From CAILZL01 sp050181835 (GTDB lineage Bacteria > Pseudomonadota > Gammaproteobacteria > Steroidobacterales > Steroidobacteraceae), in the NCBI GenBank assembly GCA_050181835.1, contig JBFXCU010000003.1, forward strand, positions 124,001 through 188,000: a DNA stretch of 64,000 bases. Reading direction: 5' to 3'. Made by a program: the position numbers and the translations under genes. Shown in pieces: positions 27,169 through 36,161 of the stretch (position 1 is the first letter of the stretch; every line of letters starts with the position of its first letter). The notes beneath the pieces are model-generated. The model was given only the letters and a program-made list of their open reading frames with translations, searched no databases and had not been told where the DNA came from.

Positions 27169-28010
27169 TGGCTAGGATTAGTGCAAGTGTCTACACATCT
27201 CATGTACCAGCTATTGGCGTTGCGCTGGATCTGGGTAAGGACAAAGATCCGTACTGGCAGCCATTGTTCAAAGGTTATGAACCTTCAAAACAATGGATGA
27301 AGGAACACACGCCGGATGTCATCTTTCTGGTCTACAACGATCACGCCACTGCCTTCAGCTTGGAAATCATTCCCACCTTTGCCATCGGGTGTGCCACTGA
27401 GTTCAAACCCGCCGACGAAGGCTGGGGCGCGCGGCCGGTGCCTGTGGTGCAAGGTCATCCGCAACTCGCTGCGCACATTGCGCAGTCGGTGATCCAAGAC
27501 GATTTCGATCTGACCATCGTCAACAAGATGGATGTTGATCATGGTCTCACGGTACCGCTCAATTTGATGTGTGGTCAGCCAGCAGCATGGCCGTGTCCGG
27601 TGATTCCGTTTGCCGTCAATGTGGTGCAATATCCCGTGCCCTCGGGGCGACGTTGCTATATGTTGGGTAAGGCCATCCGCAAGGCAGTGGAATCCTATGA
27701 CAAACCACTCAACGTGCAAATATGGGGTACCGGTGGCATGAGCCATCAGTTGCAAGGTTCCCGCGCCGGGCTGATCAACCAACCTTGGGACAATGCATTT
27801 CTCGATCAACTGATTGCGGACCCAGAGCAGTTGTCGCTGATGCCTCACATCGACTACGTGCGCGAGGCGGGTTCGGAAGGCATTGAGCTGGTGATGTGGC
27901 TGATCGCCCGTGGTGCCATGAGCGAACACCAAGCAAAAGTTGTACATCGCTTTTACCATGTGCCTGCATCGAATACGGCGGTGGGACATCTGATTCTGGA
28001 GAACAGCTGA
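27168..28010 (+). CDS. ligB: Protocatechuate 4,5-dioxygenase, beta subunit
   Basis: Catalytic Fe(II) subunit that opens protocatechuate between C4 and C5 to 4-carboxy-2-hydroxymuconate 6-semialdehyde. Iron ligands expected in the family are visible: His12 (TSHVPAIG), His59 (YNDHATAF) and the late Glu in EGIELVMWLIARG; the acid-base His lies in GTGGMSHQL. 280 residues, class III extradiol fold. Located between ligA and ligC with 1 nt overlaps on both sides. Confidence 0.96.
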   Translation: MARISASVYTSHVPAIGVALDLGKDKDPYWQPLFKGYEPSKQWMKEHTPDVIFLVYNDHATAFSLEIIPTFAIGCATEFKPADEGWGARPVPVVQGHPQLAAHIAQSVIQDDFDLTIVNKMDVDHGLTVPLNLMCGQPAAWPCPVIPFAVNVVQYPVPSGRRCYMLGKAIRKAVESYDKPLNVQIWGTGGMSHQLQGSRAGLINQPWDNAFLDQLIADPEQLSLMPHIDYVREAGSEGIELVMWLIARGAMSEHQAKVVHRFYHVPASNTAVGHLILENS

Positions 28011-28972
28011 TGGGCAGCACGATCAAAGTGGCACTGGCGGGCGCAGGCGCATTCGGCATCAAGCATCTGGATGCGATCAAGTTGATTCCTGGTGTTGAAG
28101 TGGTTTCGCTGGTGAGCCGCGATCTGGGCAAAACCAAGGAAGTGGCCAAGCAGTACGGCATCGGGCATGCGACAACGGATCTGGCAGATAGCCTTGCACT
28201 GAAAGAAGTCGATGCCGTTATTCTGAGTACGCCGACGCAAATGCATGCGACGCAGGCCATGGCTTGCTTGAAGGCCGGTAAACATGTGCAGGTCGAGATT
28301 CCACTCGCCGACAAACTCAGTGACGCGGAAGCCGTGGTCGCATTGCAGAAACAAACCGGTCTCGTAGCCATGTGCGGCCATACTCGACGCTTCAATCCCA
28401 GTCATCAATTTGTCCACAATAAAATCAAGGCTGGGGAAATCAAGATTCAGCAGATGAATGTGCAGACGTATTTTTTCCGTCGCACCAACATGAATGCGCT
28501 GGGACAGCAGCGCAGCTGGACGGATCATCTGCTGTGGCACCATGCGGCCCATACAGTCGACCTGTTTGCCTATCAAGCGGGCGGCTCTATTGTGCAAGCG
28601 CATGCGGTGCAAGGCCCTATTCATCCGACGCTGGGTATAGCTATGGACATGTCCATTCAACTCAAAGCCAGCACCGGAGCGATCTGTACGCTGAGTCTGT
28701 CATTCAACAACGATGGGCCACTGGGAACGTTTTTTCGTTACATTTGTGACAAGGGTACCTACATTGCCCGCTACGACGATTTGGTGAATGGCAAGGAAGA
28801 GAAAATCGATGTTTCCAAGGTTGACGTATCGATGAATGGCATTGAGCTGCAGGATCGTGAATTTTTTGCGGCGATCCGTGAGGGCCGTGAACCGAATGCC
28901 AGCGTTGCACAGGTATTGCCGTGTTACCAGATACTCCACCAACTGGAGCAACAGATTAACCAAGCTGGCTGA
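28010..28972 (+). CDS. ligC: 4-carboxy-2-hydroxymuconate-6-semialdehyde dehydrogenase
   Basis: Oxidises the cyclised hemiacetal of the ring-cleavage product to 2-pyrone-4,6-dicarboxylate, using NAD(P)+. GFO/IDH/MocA family: Rossmann start KVALAGAGAFGIKHLDAI, ILSTPTQMHATQAMACLKAGKHVQVEIPLAD, and the LigC-type GHTRRFNPSHQFVHNKI and TDHLLWHHAAHTVDLFAYQ. Start ATG 28010 overlaps the ligB stop (TGATG); the frame is open for 38 codons upstream, but that lies inside ligB. 320 residues. Confidence 0.94.
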   Translation: MGSTIKVALAGAGAFGIKHLDAIKLIPGVEVVSLVSRDLGKTKEVAKQYGIGHATTDLADSLALKEVDAVILSTPTQMHATQAMACLKAGKHVQVEIPLADKLSDAEAVVALQKQTGLVAMCGHTRRFNPSHQFVHNKIKAGEIKIQQMNVQTYFFRRTNMNALGQQRSWTDHLLWHHAAHTVDLFAYQAGGSIVQAHAVQGPIHPTLGIAMDMSIQLKASTGAICTLSLSFNNDGPLGTFFRYICDKGTYIARYDDLVNGKEEKIDVSKVDVSMNGIELQDREFFAAIREGREPNASVAQVLPCYQILHQLEQQINQAG

Positions 28973-28983
28973 TCGCTACGACT

Positions 28984-29982
28984 ATGCAACAGCGAAACAT
29001 TGGTCCGCTAAGGCTGTCGGCGCTTGGCTTGGGTTGCATGAACCTCAGCCATGCATATGACGAGCCGCCATCGTTTGATGCTGCCAGCACCCTGTTATTG
29101 GGCGCACTTGATCGCGGCGTAACACACTTTGATACGGCGGCTCTTTACGGCTTTGGCGCCAACGAAGAACTCGTCGGCACGGTGCTATCGCCGCATCGTT
29201 CACAGTTTACCTTGGCCAGCAAAGGCGGCATGCACGGTGCCAATGGTAAGCGTGTCATTGATGGCCGGCCTGCTACCATCAAGGCCAGTTGCGAGCTGAG
29301 CCTGAAGCGCCTGCGTACCGATCGCATCGATCTTTATTATCTGCATCGCTGGGATAAGCAGGTGCCAATTGAGGAAAGCATGGGCGCCATGGCAGAGCTA
29401 GTGAGTGAAGGCAAGATACGCGCTATCGGACTTTCGGAAGTCTCGGCGCAAACGCTCAGGAAAGCGCATGCCGTGCATCCAGTTAGTGCCGTACAGAGTG
29501 AGTATTCGCTATGGACTCGCAATCCGGAAATTGCAGTGCTCAATGCCTGTCGTGAAATTGGCGCGAGTTTTGTTGCATTTAGCCCGCTCGCGCGCGGTTG
29601 GCTGACCGGAAAACTAAAAGATATCGATCATTTTGTGGCCAGAGATATTCGTCGTGCGATGCCGCGTTTTCAACACGAAAGCTTCGACGCGAATCAACCG
29701 CTGCTTGATGAATACCTTGGTATTGCCCGGGAGCTAGTTTGCACACCTGCACAGCTGGCGCTCGCATGGGTGCTCGCGCAGGGATCAAATGTTGTCGCCA
29801 TACCAGGCACTCGCAGCGTGGCTCACCTTGACGAAAATCTGGGCGCAGAGGCGGTTTCGCTGTCAGTGACAATGCTTGCTCGTCTAGACGCATTGTTCAA
29901 ACCGAGTCGCATTGTCGGGCATCGGTATCCGCAGGCCACACAATTGGAGATCGACACAGAAGAGTTTCCTAGTCTGCTCTGA
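28984..29982 (+). CDS. Aldo/keto reductase
   Basis: NADP(H)-dependent oxidoreductase with a TIM barrel. The catalytic tetrad is visible: Asp in THFDTAALYG with Tyr next to it, Lys in FTLASKGG, and His in YYLHRWD. The C-terminal GTRSVAHLDENLGA binds the cofactor phosphate. 332 residues, similar to YajO/AKR13-type proteins. It is the last gene of the lig operon, 11 bp after ligC. It has no assigned step in the pathway; reducing or oxidising an aromatic aldehyde feeding the operon is a guess. Confidence 0.88.
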   Translation: MQQRNIGPLRLSALGLGCMNLSHAYDEPPSFDAASTLLLGALDRGVTHFDTAALYGFGANEELVGTVLSPHRSQFTLASKGGMHGANGKRVIDGRPATIKASCELSLKRLRTDRIDLYYLHRWDKQVPIEESMGAMAELVSEGKIRAIGLSEVSAQTLRKAHAVHPVSAVQSEYSLWTRNPEIAVLNACREIGASFVAFSPLARGWLTGKLKDIDHFVARDIRRAMPRFQHESFDANQPLLDEYLGIARELVCTPAQLALAWVLAQGSNVVAIPGTRSVAHLDENLGAEAVSLSVTMLARLDALFKPSRIVGHRYPQATQLEIDTEEFPSLL

Positions 29983-30617
29983 GCATTCGGAGCATCGGAT
30001 GTTTCTTCAGGGAAAGCACACTCGCAAGAACGATTGATGCGGTAGCGAATCGCAACCTTCGATAAAAATACGGTAAGCGTTTTAACAACAAGGGCGTCTA
30101 CGATTTAGTAGACCACAAAGTGACTCATGTCTATACATAGCACTGACCATTTGTCATGCGGTAATCGTGTCGATGCTCACAACACCGTAGCCTAGCAACC
30201 CAATGCTGCCAAAGCCTGCTTAGCGTCTCAGTGACATCATCCACCTTCAGCCTGAAGCACCACAGCTTCCAAACTACGATGTAACGTGAGCAATCATCCA
30301 TCACCGTAAACAGATAGAACCAGCTCCAGACGACGATCTTCAGGTAAGTAAAGTAGGTTTGCCACATTTGATTTGGACGGCTGGCCTTGTCCGTGAACTC
30401 ATTACTGATCTTGATAACCACAAACACTGGGGAAGTGATCAGGTCGTGCGCCTCAAGCAAGCGATCACAGTGGCTTCCGGCACGAAGTAGCGGCACTGCT
30501 CGGTAAAGAACACCGCCAGTTCACACGATGACAGTTCGGTTCGTCATCCTCGTTCACGGCTGTGCTGACGGCGGACACGACCAACGTAGTGACCAATTAT
30601 CCAAAGATCATCAATGC
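29983..30617. other. 635 bp gap holding a transposase remnant
   Basis: Downstream of the lig operon. It holds the IS3-type remnant listed next and a small hairpin with a GTCTAC/GTAGAC stem around 30100. No strong operon terminator was found and no intact gene is present. Confidence 0.6.
30131..30545 (-). pseudogene. IS3-family transposase remnant
   Basis: The minus strand carries the middle of an IS3-type integrase. In one frame, near 30545-30450, it reads ELAVFFTEQCRYFVPEATV. In the next it continues LLEAHDLITSP, then RPNQMWQTYFTYLK, DDCSRYIVVWKL. The first catalytic Asp (WQTD in relatives) is Tyr here, and at least one frameshift and truncation at both ends are present. No terminal inverted repeats were recognised. 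Dead element. Confidence 0.75.
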
Positions 30618-31196
30618 CTATTTAGACAGCGCCGAGTCGAAGTCGAAGTCGAGATCCTCTGGCTTGACCTCTGGCTTGACGTATGGCTTCATGGACAGCG
30701 CATGGCAGGCGTCGCAGGATGCGCGCAGATTCCGTGCCGCAGCCCGCAGCGGTTCGGTTCCCATGGTCTCGGCCATCGTGCGCGCCGCTGTTTCGGAGCT
30801 TTTCGCAAGCGCCAAGAAGGCGTCGAAATTCTGCCAAACCGTCGGCAACGTGTTCGTTACGGGCGTGGGCAGCGTGGAGTCGTAGAGGTTGGTCGTGGGC
30901 GGAAAAAGATACGGCACCGTCAACAGCATCCGTGACATCGTGCGGGCAGTGGATTGCAGCTCAGCCAAATCAGCCGACTCGCCAACCGTGAACGAATCGA
31001 TCGGTTTGATGAGCCGTTCGAGTTCGTCCATGAGTCCTTTGCGTGCCTCGATTACCTCCCCGGGTTTAGTGAGGCCGGATCCGACCACCGCAGCGGACTC
31101 TTGTGTCTCCTCCAGCGTCTGCTTCTCCGCACACCCAAAAGCCATCATTGCCATGGCAGCGACGAACGCCGCACCGAGCCAGTAATTGCACTTCAT
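30618..31196 (-). CDS. Cytochrome c'-like lipoprotein
   Basis: 192 residues. The N-terminus is a lipoprotein signal with lipobox at about 19-22 (AFGCAEK). The helical body ends with a haem-binding CDACH motif near residue 165, placed at the C-terminus as in the cytochrome c'/c556 family. An acidic Asp/Glu-rich tail follows. Family members handle electron transfer or bind NO/CO; a role beside the PQQ or molybdenum dehydrogenases is conceivable. Single gene. Confidence 0.8.
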   Translation of the reverse strand: MKCNYWLGAAFVAAMAMMAFGCAEKQTLEETQESAAVVGSGLTKPGEVIEARKGLMDELERLIKPIDSFTVGESADLAELQSTARTMSRMLLTVPYLFPPTTNLYDSTLPTPVTNTLPTVWQNFDAFLALAKSSETAARTMAETMGTEPLRAAARNLRASCDACHALSMKPYVKPEVKPEDLDFDFDSALSK

Positions 31197-31835
31197 CTGC
31201 CTGCTTCCTCAAAGTTCAACCGACGCCCGCCCAGTTGAGCACAACTTGCTACGGGATTGCCATAGCGGAAACCCGTAACTAGGCGGCACACTAATGGGTG
31301 CATGCGAAGATGATTTCTTGCTGTGCTGGGCGCTCACGATCTGTGGTGGGCTATAATGGCTCCGCAATCTGCGTTGTCGGCACTCGATGCTAGGCCATGT
31401 CAGTCCTGCTGATTCAAGAAGGCAGCAGGGCTATACTGAGGCGCAGAAGTTCAGACTTGATCTAACCTAATGCATTGATAAACGCGCTGCGCATGCGCAG
31501 CTCATTCGAACTCTCCATATGCAAATTGTTCGATTGCATAGCCCAGTACCACCATTACCAACCAGATCCGACTGGTAATTGCACGCTGCTTGGAACCGTC
31601 CGTTCCACCACCTCAATCTCGCCGCCCGCCAAAACAGCGGTAACGATCATGCCTGCACCGAATTGCATATTGCATATCTACTCACTATACTTAGTAGATG
31701 CGGGCTTCATGAAGTGAGCGCTGTGGCTTCGTATCGGCACATAAGGAACTCACGCTCGCATAATGTTCCATCCCTTGAATCTGCAAGATTAGTCGACACC
31801 GTAGATTGTCGACCAAGATTAATGAGTTGACAGCC
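31197..31835. other. 639 bp gap without a recognisable gene
   Basis: Lies between the cytochrome lipoprotein start and the VOC gene. Short open frames on both strands (for example 31475-31717 plus) have no family resemblance and poor starts. It must hold the promoters of both divergent genes. I saw nothing else I can support. Confidence 0.4.
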
Positions 31836-32240
31836 ATGAAATTAGAAAAAATACGCGTAATCGGCGTTGCACATTTCAGCATCCCGGTCAGCAACCTCGA
31901 AAAAAGCATTGCGTTCTATACCGAGAATGTTGGCCTGAAGCTGGCAGGAAGTAATGACGAAGGTATGGCCTTTTTAGACGCCAACGGCGTCGCCATTATT
32001 TTGGTGCAAACCGACAAACCTAATTCCTCTGCCTTCGAACCCCGAGTGCATCACTCATTCTTGGTAGCGCACGATCACTACGCAGACGTCATTAAACTAC
32101 TAGAGTCACGCGGTGTGAAGCTAGAGCATGAAGACATGCGGAACGTTTTCGTCAACGGGCCACGGATGTACATGTGGGATCCGGACGGTCATCAGATCGA
32201 GTTGCTCGATCGTACAAGCTATGCAGGGCACTACCTGTAG
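31836..32240 (+). CDS. VOC-superfamily (glyoxalase-like) protein
   Basis: 134 residues from ATG 31836 (MKLEKIRVIG). Two VOC half-modules: VAHFSIPVSNLEKSIAFYTENVGLKL and HHSFLVAHDHYADVIKLLESRGV, ending MYMWDPDGHQIELLDRT, the usual lactoylglutathione-lyase-like end with the Glu metal ligand. The frame is open from a TTG at 31806, but the ATG starts the fold. Activity unknown; it precedes the CoA-transferase gene by about 70 bp on the same strand. Confidence 0.83.
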   Translation: MKLEKIRVIGVAHFSIPVSNLEKSIAFYTENVGLKLAGSNDEGMAFLDANGVAIILVQTDKPNSSAFEPRVHHSFLVAHDHYADVIKLLESRGVKLEHEDMRNVFVNGPRMYMWDPDGHQIELLDRTSYAGHYL

Positions 32241-32311
32241 TTCTTGCGGCCTAGTCCTGACGCAGCCCGTCTGCCAATTGCCCAACCATCCGCCCGATAT
32301 AATGTTCAAGA

Positions 32312-33529
32312 ATGGAGATTCGTGCTGTGCCCCCTACTAATAATATGGCTTTGTCGCACATCAAGGTATTGGACTTAAGTCGCGTACGCGCCGGGCCGAC
32401 AGCCTGCCGTCAACTGAGCGACTGGGGTGCTGATATCCTGATGATTGAGCACCCGAACGATGACGGTGGGCTGGCAGGCCCTGGCGGTCGTGACGGTTGT
32501 GACTTCCAGAACCTGCATCGAAACAAGCGCAGCATGACGCTGGATCTGAAAAGCCCGCAGGGCATCGAGATTCTGAAGAAGTTGGTCAAAGACGCCGACG
32601 TGCTCATTGAGAATTTTCGCCCTGACGTCAAAACTCGATTAGGTATCGACTATGACTCGCTGCGCCCGATTAATCCTAGGCTGGTCTACGCGAGTATTTC
32701 CGGGTTCGGTCAGACTGGACCCTATGCGTCGCGCCCCGGGATTGATCAGATCGCGCAAGGCATGGGTGGCCTGATGTCACTGACAGGCTATCCGGACGGA
32801 CAGCCTGGTGCTGGCCCCTTGCGCGTCGGAATACCGATTGCCGACCTCTGTTCGGGCTTGTTTGCGGCGATGGGCATCCTTGTGGCCCTTCAGGAGCGCG
32901 AACGTTCTGGAATGGGACAGTTTGTTGAAACTTCGTTGTTGGCCTCGCAACTGTTCATGCTTGATTTCCAATCGGCCCGCTGGCTGATGGATGGGGTTGT
33001 TCCCGAACCCTGCGGTAATTTCCATCCAACTGATGCACGCACTGGCGCATTCCGTACCGCCGATGGTTATATTGTTCTCGGCGCATGGGGCGACTCGCTG
33101 TGGAAGCGTTTCTGCGACGCAATTGATGCACCGGAAATGATTCCACTGGGTGCAGAGTTAGCCATTGGACCGAACCGGGCAGCCAACCTTCCCCGCTTTA
33201 TCGCGGAGGTTGAGAAACGATTGGCTTCAAAAGGCTCCGTTGAGTGGGTGGAGTTGCTGAACAAGGCGGGTGTACCGTCTGGCCCCATTTATACGCTGGA
33301 TCAAGCCTTCGCAGACCCTCAAGTTAAGCACTTGGGCATTGTCCAGTCTGTGGAGAGCCCGACGCGGGGCACATTGAACATGGTCGGGCAACCCTGGACA
33401 ATGAGCCGCACACCCTCGGCGCTACGTAGCGCTGCGCCTGCACGAGGCCAGCACTGTAAGGAAGTACTAGAGCAGCTCGGTTACACCACGCAGCAGATTG
33501 CTGCTATGAAGGATGCCGGTGTCATATGA
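32312..33529 (+). CDS. Class III (CaiB/BaiF) CoA-transferase
   Basis: Moves CoA between an acyl-CoA donor and a carboxylic acid. The family pattern is complete: VLDLSRVRAGPTACRQLSDWGAD, RNKRSMTLDLKSPQG, NFRPDVKTRLGIDYDSL, SGFGQTGPYASRPGIDQIAQGMGGL with the catalytic Asp, and GQFVETSLLASQ. About 405 residues. Two starts are possible, ATG 32312 or ATG 32345; a TATAAT box at 32298-32303 would suit the second. The next four genes on this strand (NTF2-like, two crotonases) suggest activation of an aromatic or phenylpropanoid acid; that is inference. Overlaps the next gene by 4 bp. Confidence 0.9.
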   Translation: MEIRAVPPTNNMALSHIKVLDLSRVRAGPTACRQLSDWGADILMIEHPNDDGGLAGPGGRDGCDFQNLHRNKRSMTLDLKSPQGIEILKKLVKDADVLIENFRPDVKTRLGIDYDSLRPINPRLVYASISGFGQTGPYASRPGIDQIAQGMGGLMSLTGYPDGQPGAGPLRVGIPIADLCSGLFAAMGILVALQERERSGMGQFVETSLLASQLFMLDFQSARWLMDGVVPEPCGNFHPTDARTGAFRTADGYIVLGAWGDSLWKRFCDAIDAPEMIPLGAELAIGPNRAANLPRFIAEVEKRLASKGSVEWVELLNKAGVPSGPIYTLDQAFADPQVKHLGIVQSVESPTRGTLNMVGQPWTMSRTPSALRSAAPARGQHCKEVLEQLGYTTQQIAAMKDAGVI

Positions 33530-33930
33530 ATGTTAGTGCGCCGCTTCCTGATACCCCACACGCACAGGTTGCCGCAGCCGACGAGGCGCGACTCAAGGCG
33601 ATGGAACAGATGGATCTGCCGACATTGGAACGGATATTCGCCGATGAGTTAGTGTATGTCCATTCGACTGGTAAACACGAAGGCAAACAGACCTATCTGG
33701 CGTCACTAGGTTCCGGGCACATCGAATACCGACGATTGAAGCGCGACGCCATGACTGTAACGGTCATCGACGATACAGCTACTGTTGTAAGCAATGTTGA
33801 AATCGACTTGCGAGTTGACGGTGATGACAAGGCGCTGAGTGCAAAATCGCTGGGGGTCTGGCTCAGGCGCGATAATCGCTGGGTGCTGATCGCCATCAGT
33901 ATGACCCGAATGACTCAACACTCACACTAA
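33526..33930 (+). CDS. NTF2-like (DUF4440-type) protein
   Basis: 134 residues of the cone-shaped NTF2/SnoaL fold: AADEARLKAMEQMDLPTLERIFADELVYVHSTGKHEGKQ is cut into helix and strand exactly as in DUF4440 proteins, ending LGVWLRRDNRWVLIAI. Such proteins are often small hydrolases, isomerases or ligand carriers. Its ATG overlaps the CoA-transferase stop (ATGA), so the two are co-translated and probably work on the same substrate. Confidence 0.82.
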   Translation: MNVSAPLPDTPHAQVAAADEARLKAMEQMDLPTLERIFADELVYVHSTGKHEGKQTYLASLGSGHIEYRRLKRDAMTVTVIDDTATVVSNVEIDLRVDGDDKALSAKSLGVWLRRDNRWVLIAISMTRMTQHSH

Positions 33931-33995
33931 CTCGCTCATAATAAACCGGCTATTTAAAGCGTTTGATGAAAGCGCTGGCATGCAGGAACGGAACC

Positions 33996-34766
33996 ATGAA
34001 TGACGGCTCAGTTACACTGACAAAAGACGGCCATATCGGTCGCTTGCTGCTTAACAACCCGAGCCGTCACAACGCCATTTCCCCCGCCATGGCTGAGCAG
34101 TTAATTGCCGGACTAGCGGAGCTTGACTCCGATCCGACGATCCGGCTGGTAGTGCTGGCAGGTGCTGGTGACAAGGCATTCTCGTCAGGGGCAGAAGTCT
34201 CAAACAACGCGGCTGGCAACCAAGGGGCCAAGAACTCGGGTATGCAGTCGTTGCAACTCCTGCGAGAATTCAGTAAACCGACAATTGCATCCATACGAGG
34301 TTATTGCTTGGGTGGCGGAGTGGCACTCGCATGCGCCTGCGATCTACGGGTCTGCAGCGCTGATGCGAAGTTTGCCGTGCCCTCAGCACGCATGGGCCTC
34401 GCCTATCGAATCGACTTTACCCAGTGGCTGATGGAAGCCGTTGGGGCATCGCTAGCCAAAGAAATGCTATTCACTGGTCAGCGGTATTCAGCAGATGATG
34501 CGCAGCGCATCGGACTGGTACACCGTGTGGTGCCCTCAACAGATCTCGACACTGCTGTTGACGCGCTGTGCCAGACGATTGCGCAAAACGCACCGTTGGC
34601 GACTGCCGCCTCTAAAGTCATCATTAATCAACTCGCCCGTGGAGCTGCGAACATGGAGTTCGGACGCTGCGAGCAGTTGGTGGCCGATTGCGAAGCCAGC
34701 TCAGATCGTGCCGAGGGTAAGCGTGCGTTCACCGAGAAGCGCCCGCCCGTTTTCCAAGGCCGTTGA
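33996..34766 (+). CDS. Enoyl-CoA hydratase/isomerase family protein
   Basis: Crotonase fold, ~256 residues from ATG 33996; GGAACGGAACC precedes it. The oxyanion-hole segments are visible: FSSGAEV and the CLGGGVALACACDLRV region. At the position of the usual catalytic Glu the sequence reads FAVPSARMGLAY, so one of the classical hydratase glutamates is missing. It may be an isomerase, hydrolase or lyase rather than a beta-oxidation hydratase. In a run with the CoA-transferase and the next crotonase. Confidence 0.85.
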   Translation: MNDGSVTLTKDGHIGRLLLNNPSRHNAISPAMAEQLIAGLAELDSDPTIRLVVLAGAGDKAFSSGAEVSNNAAGNQGAKNSGMQSLQLLREFSKPTIASIRGYCLGGGVALACACDLRVCSADAKFAVPSARMGLAYRIDFTQWLMEAVGASLAKEMLFTGQRYSADDAQRIGLVHRVVPSTDLDTAVDALCQTIAQNAPLATAASKVIINQLARGAANMEFGRCEQLVADCEASSDRAEGKRAFTEKRPPVFQGR

Positions 34767-34818
34767 CGTCAGCGTGCGTCACCGACAACTACCGATTGTT
34801 ACCGAAGAGGACTGATCA

Positions 34819-35634
34819 ATGACTTACGAAACTCTCCTTGTTGATATTGCGGAAGGCGTAGCTACCATTACGCTCAATCGTCCGCATAAGAAAAACGCAA
34901 TGAGCCCGCAATTGCACGAAGACATGACTGCGGCATTGGCTGCCCTCCGTTATGATCATTCTGCGCACGTCGTTGTTATAAAAGGTGCCAACGACACCTT
35001 TTGTGCCGGCATGGATCTGAATGAATTCTTCATTGCGCTCAAATCCAAGCCGGATGAGTTTGACCGCATCTGGAGAATGGCCGCTGAGTGGCGCACGCGA
35101 ACGCTACGACACTACCCAAAGCCGACAATTGCCATGATCAACGGCTATTGTTTTGGCGGTGCCTTTTCAATTGTCGAAGGCTGTGATTTGGCCATTGCGG
35201 CCGAAGAAGCGACGTTTGGATTGTCTGAGGTGAATTTCAAGGGCTTCCCAGGTGGCAGCGTCAGCAAGTCACTGGCTAATCTCTGGCGTCCCCGCGACGC
35301 GATGTTCTATGGTCTTACCGGTCGTCCTTTCGATGGCAAGCGCGCGGCAGAAATTGGTTTCATCAACTATGCAGTGCCTGCCAGTCGCTTGGAGGAAGAA
35401 ACCATGTCTCTGGCCAAAGAACTGGCCGGGAAAGATCGGCATGCATTGAAGGCCACCAAAGACGCTTACAAGATGTCACTGGAGATGTCATGGGAAGCCT
35501 CGCTGAACTTCACCTTTGCCAAGGAAGCCGAACTGATCGTGCGTCAGGGAGATGCATGGCGGACTGAAGGCATAGGTGACTTTCTTGAAGGCAAGTATCG
35601 TCCCGGCCTAGGCGGACACGAATCCATCAAGTAA
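34819..35634 (+). CDS. Hydroxycinnamoyl-CoA hydratase-lyase-like crotonase
   Basis: 271 residues, closest in pattern to p-hydroxycinnamoyl(feruloyl)-CoA hydratase-lyases, which hydrate the side chain and cleave it to an aromatic aldehyde plus acetyl-CoA. Matching segments: LNRPHKKNAMSPQLHEDM, FCAGMDLNEFF, PKPTIAMINGYCFGGAFS, and ATFGLSEVNFKGFPGG with the catalytic Glu. The aldehyde dehydrogenase at 36162 would oxidise the product. No CoA ligase is nearby; the CoA-transferase may replace it. It could also be an ordinary enoyl-CoA hydratase. Its 3' end is duplicated downstream. Confidence 0.78.
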   Translation: MTYETLLVDIAEGVATITLNRPHKKNAMSPQLHEDMTAALAALRYDHSAHVVVIKGANDTFCAGMDLNEFFIALKSKPDEFDRIWRMAAEWRTRTLRHYPKPTIAMINGYCFGGAFSIVEGCDLAIAAEEATFGLSEVNFKGFPGGSVSKSLANLWRPRDAMFYGLTGRPFDGKRAAEIGFINYAVPASRLEEETMSLAKELAGKDRHALKATKDAYKMSLEMSWEASLNFTFAKEAELIVRQGDAWRTEGIGDFLEGKYRPGLGGHESIK

Positions 35635-35647
35635 CTCCTTCAGTAAC

Positions 35648-36041
35648 GTTGGTTAACGGCCAAGTTTCGGGAAACTTCGTTCACCCAGACAAAGCCAGCT
35701 TCAACGTGCTGTGCCGTTCTGAACGCGCGATCTAAGTCGCGCGTTCAGATGGCGCAGGTCAGACCATAGGGTGAATCATTCACCTCACGAATCATCTGTT
35801 GTTCGTCCTGCCAGCATAGAACCGAAAGCACTGGATCAAATATTTCCTCGCGAGCGATTTTCATTTGCGAGGTGACACCTGCAAATACGGTCGGCTCAAT
35901 GAAGCACCCAGCGGCAAGACCGGGATTACGCGGTGGGCCGCCGCCGCATAGGAGACGCGCCCCTTCGGCTGAGCCGGACTTGATGTAATCAAGGATGTGG
36001 GTGTGCTGCTCGCGGCTGATGATGGATCCCATGATGGTGGC
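35648..36041 (-). pseudogene. Partial copy of the aldehyde dehydrogenase gene (3' portion)
   Basis: Nearly identical to the 3' third of the intact aldehyde dehydrogenase (36165-36660), including IISREQHTHILDYIKSG and REVNDSPYGLTCAI. About 105 bp near the 3' end is deleted, so the C-terminus is lost, and a few substitutions (EEIFDP, LCWQ) have accumulated. It starts abruptly at the junction near 36041. Product of a tandem duplication; not functional. Confidence 0.85.
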
Positions 36042-36157
36042 AGGATTCAGCAAGTCACTTGCCAATATTTGGCGTCTATGCAGTGCCTGCCAGTCGCTTG
36101 GAGTCGGCCCGGCCTAGGCCGCAGGCACGAATCTATCAAGTGGCCCCTTCAGCAGCA
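36042..36157 (+). pseudogene. Remnant of the crotonase gene 3' end
   Basis: Three short pieces of the gene at 34819-35634 in the right order: the SKSLANLWR region, the CAVPASRLE region and the end (PGLGGHESIK equivalent), each separated by deletions. The bases after the stop also match those after the intact gene (CCTTCAG, GGTTACCGGCCAAG). Together with the adjoining aldehyde dehydrogenase fragment it marks a tandem duplication. Confidence 0.8.
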
Positions 36158-36161
36158 TTGG

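Noticed and set aside
27285..28660. Two minus-strand frames of ~235 codons opposite ligB and ligC
   Set aside because: Antisense to clear lig genes; long only because of codon bias.
31475..31717. 80-codon plus-strand frame in the gap before the second VOC gene
   Set aside because: No family resemblance, no ribosome site and overlapping alternative frames; likely chance.
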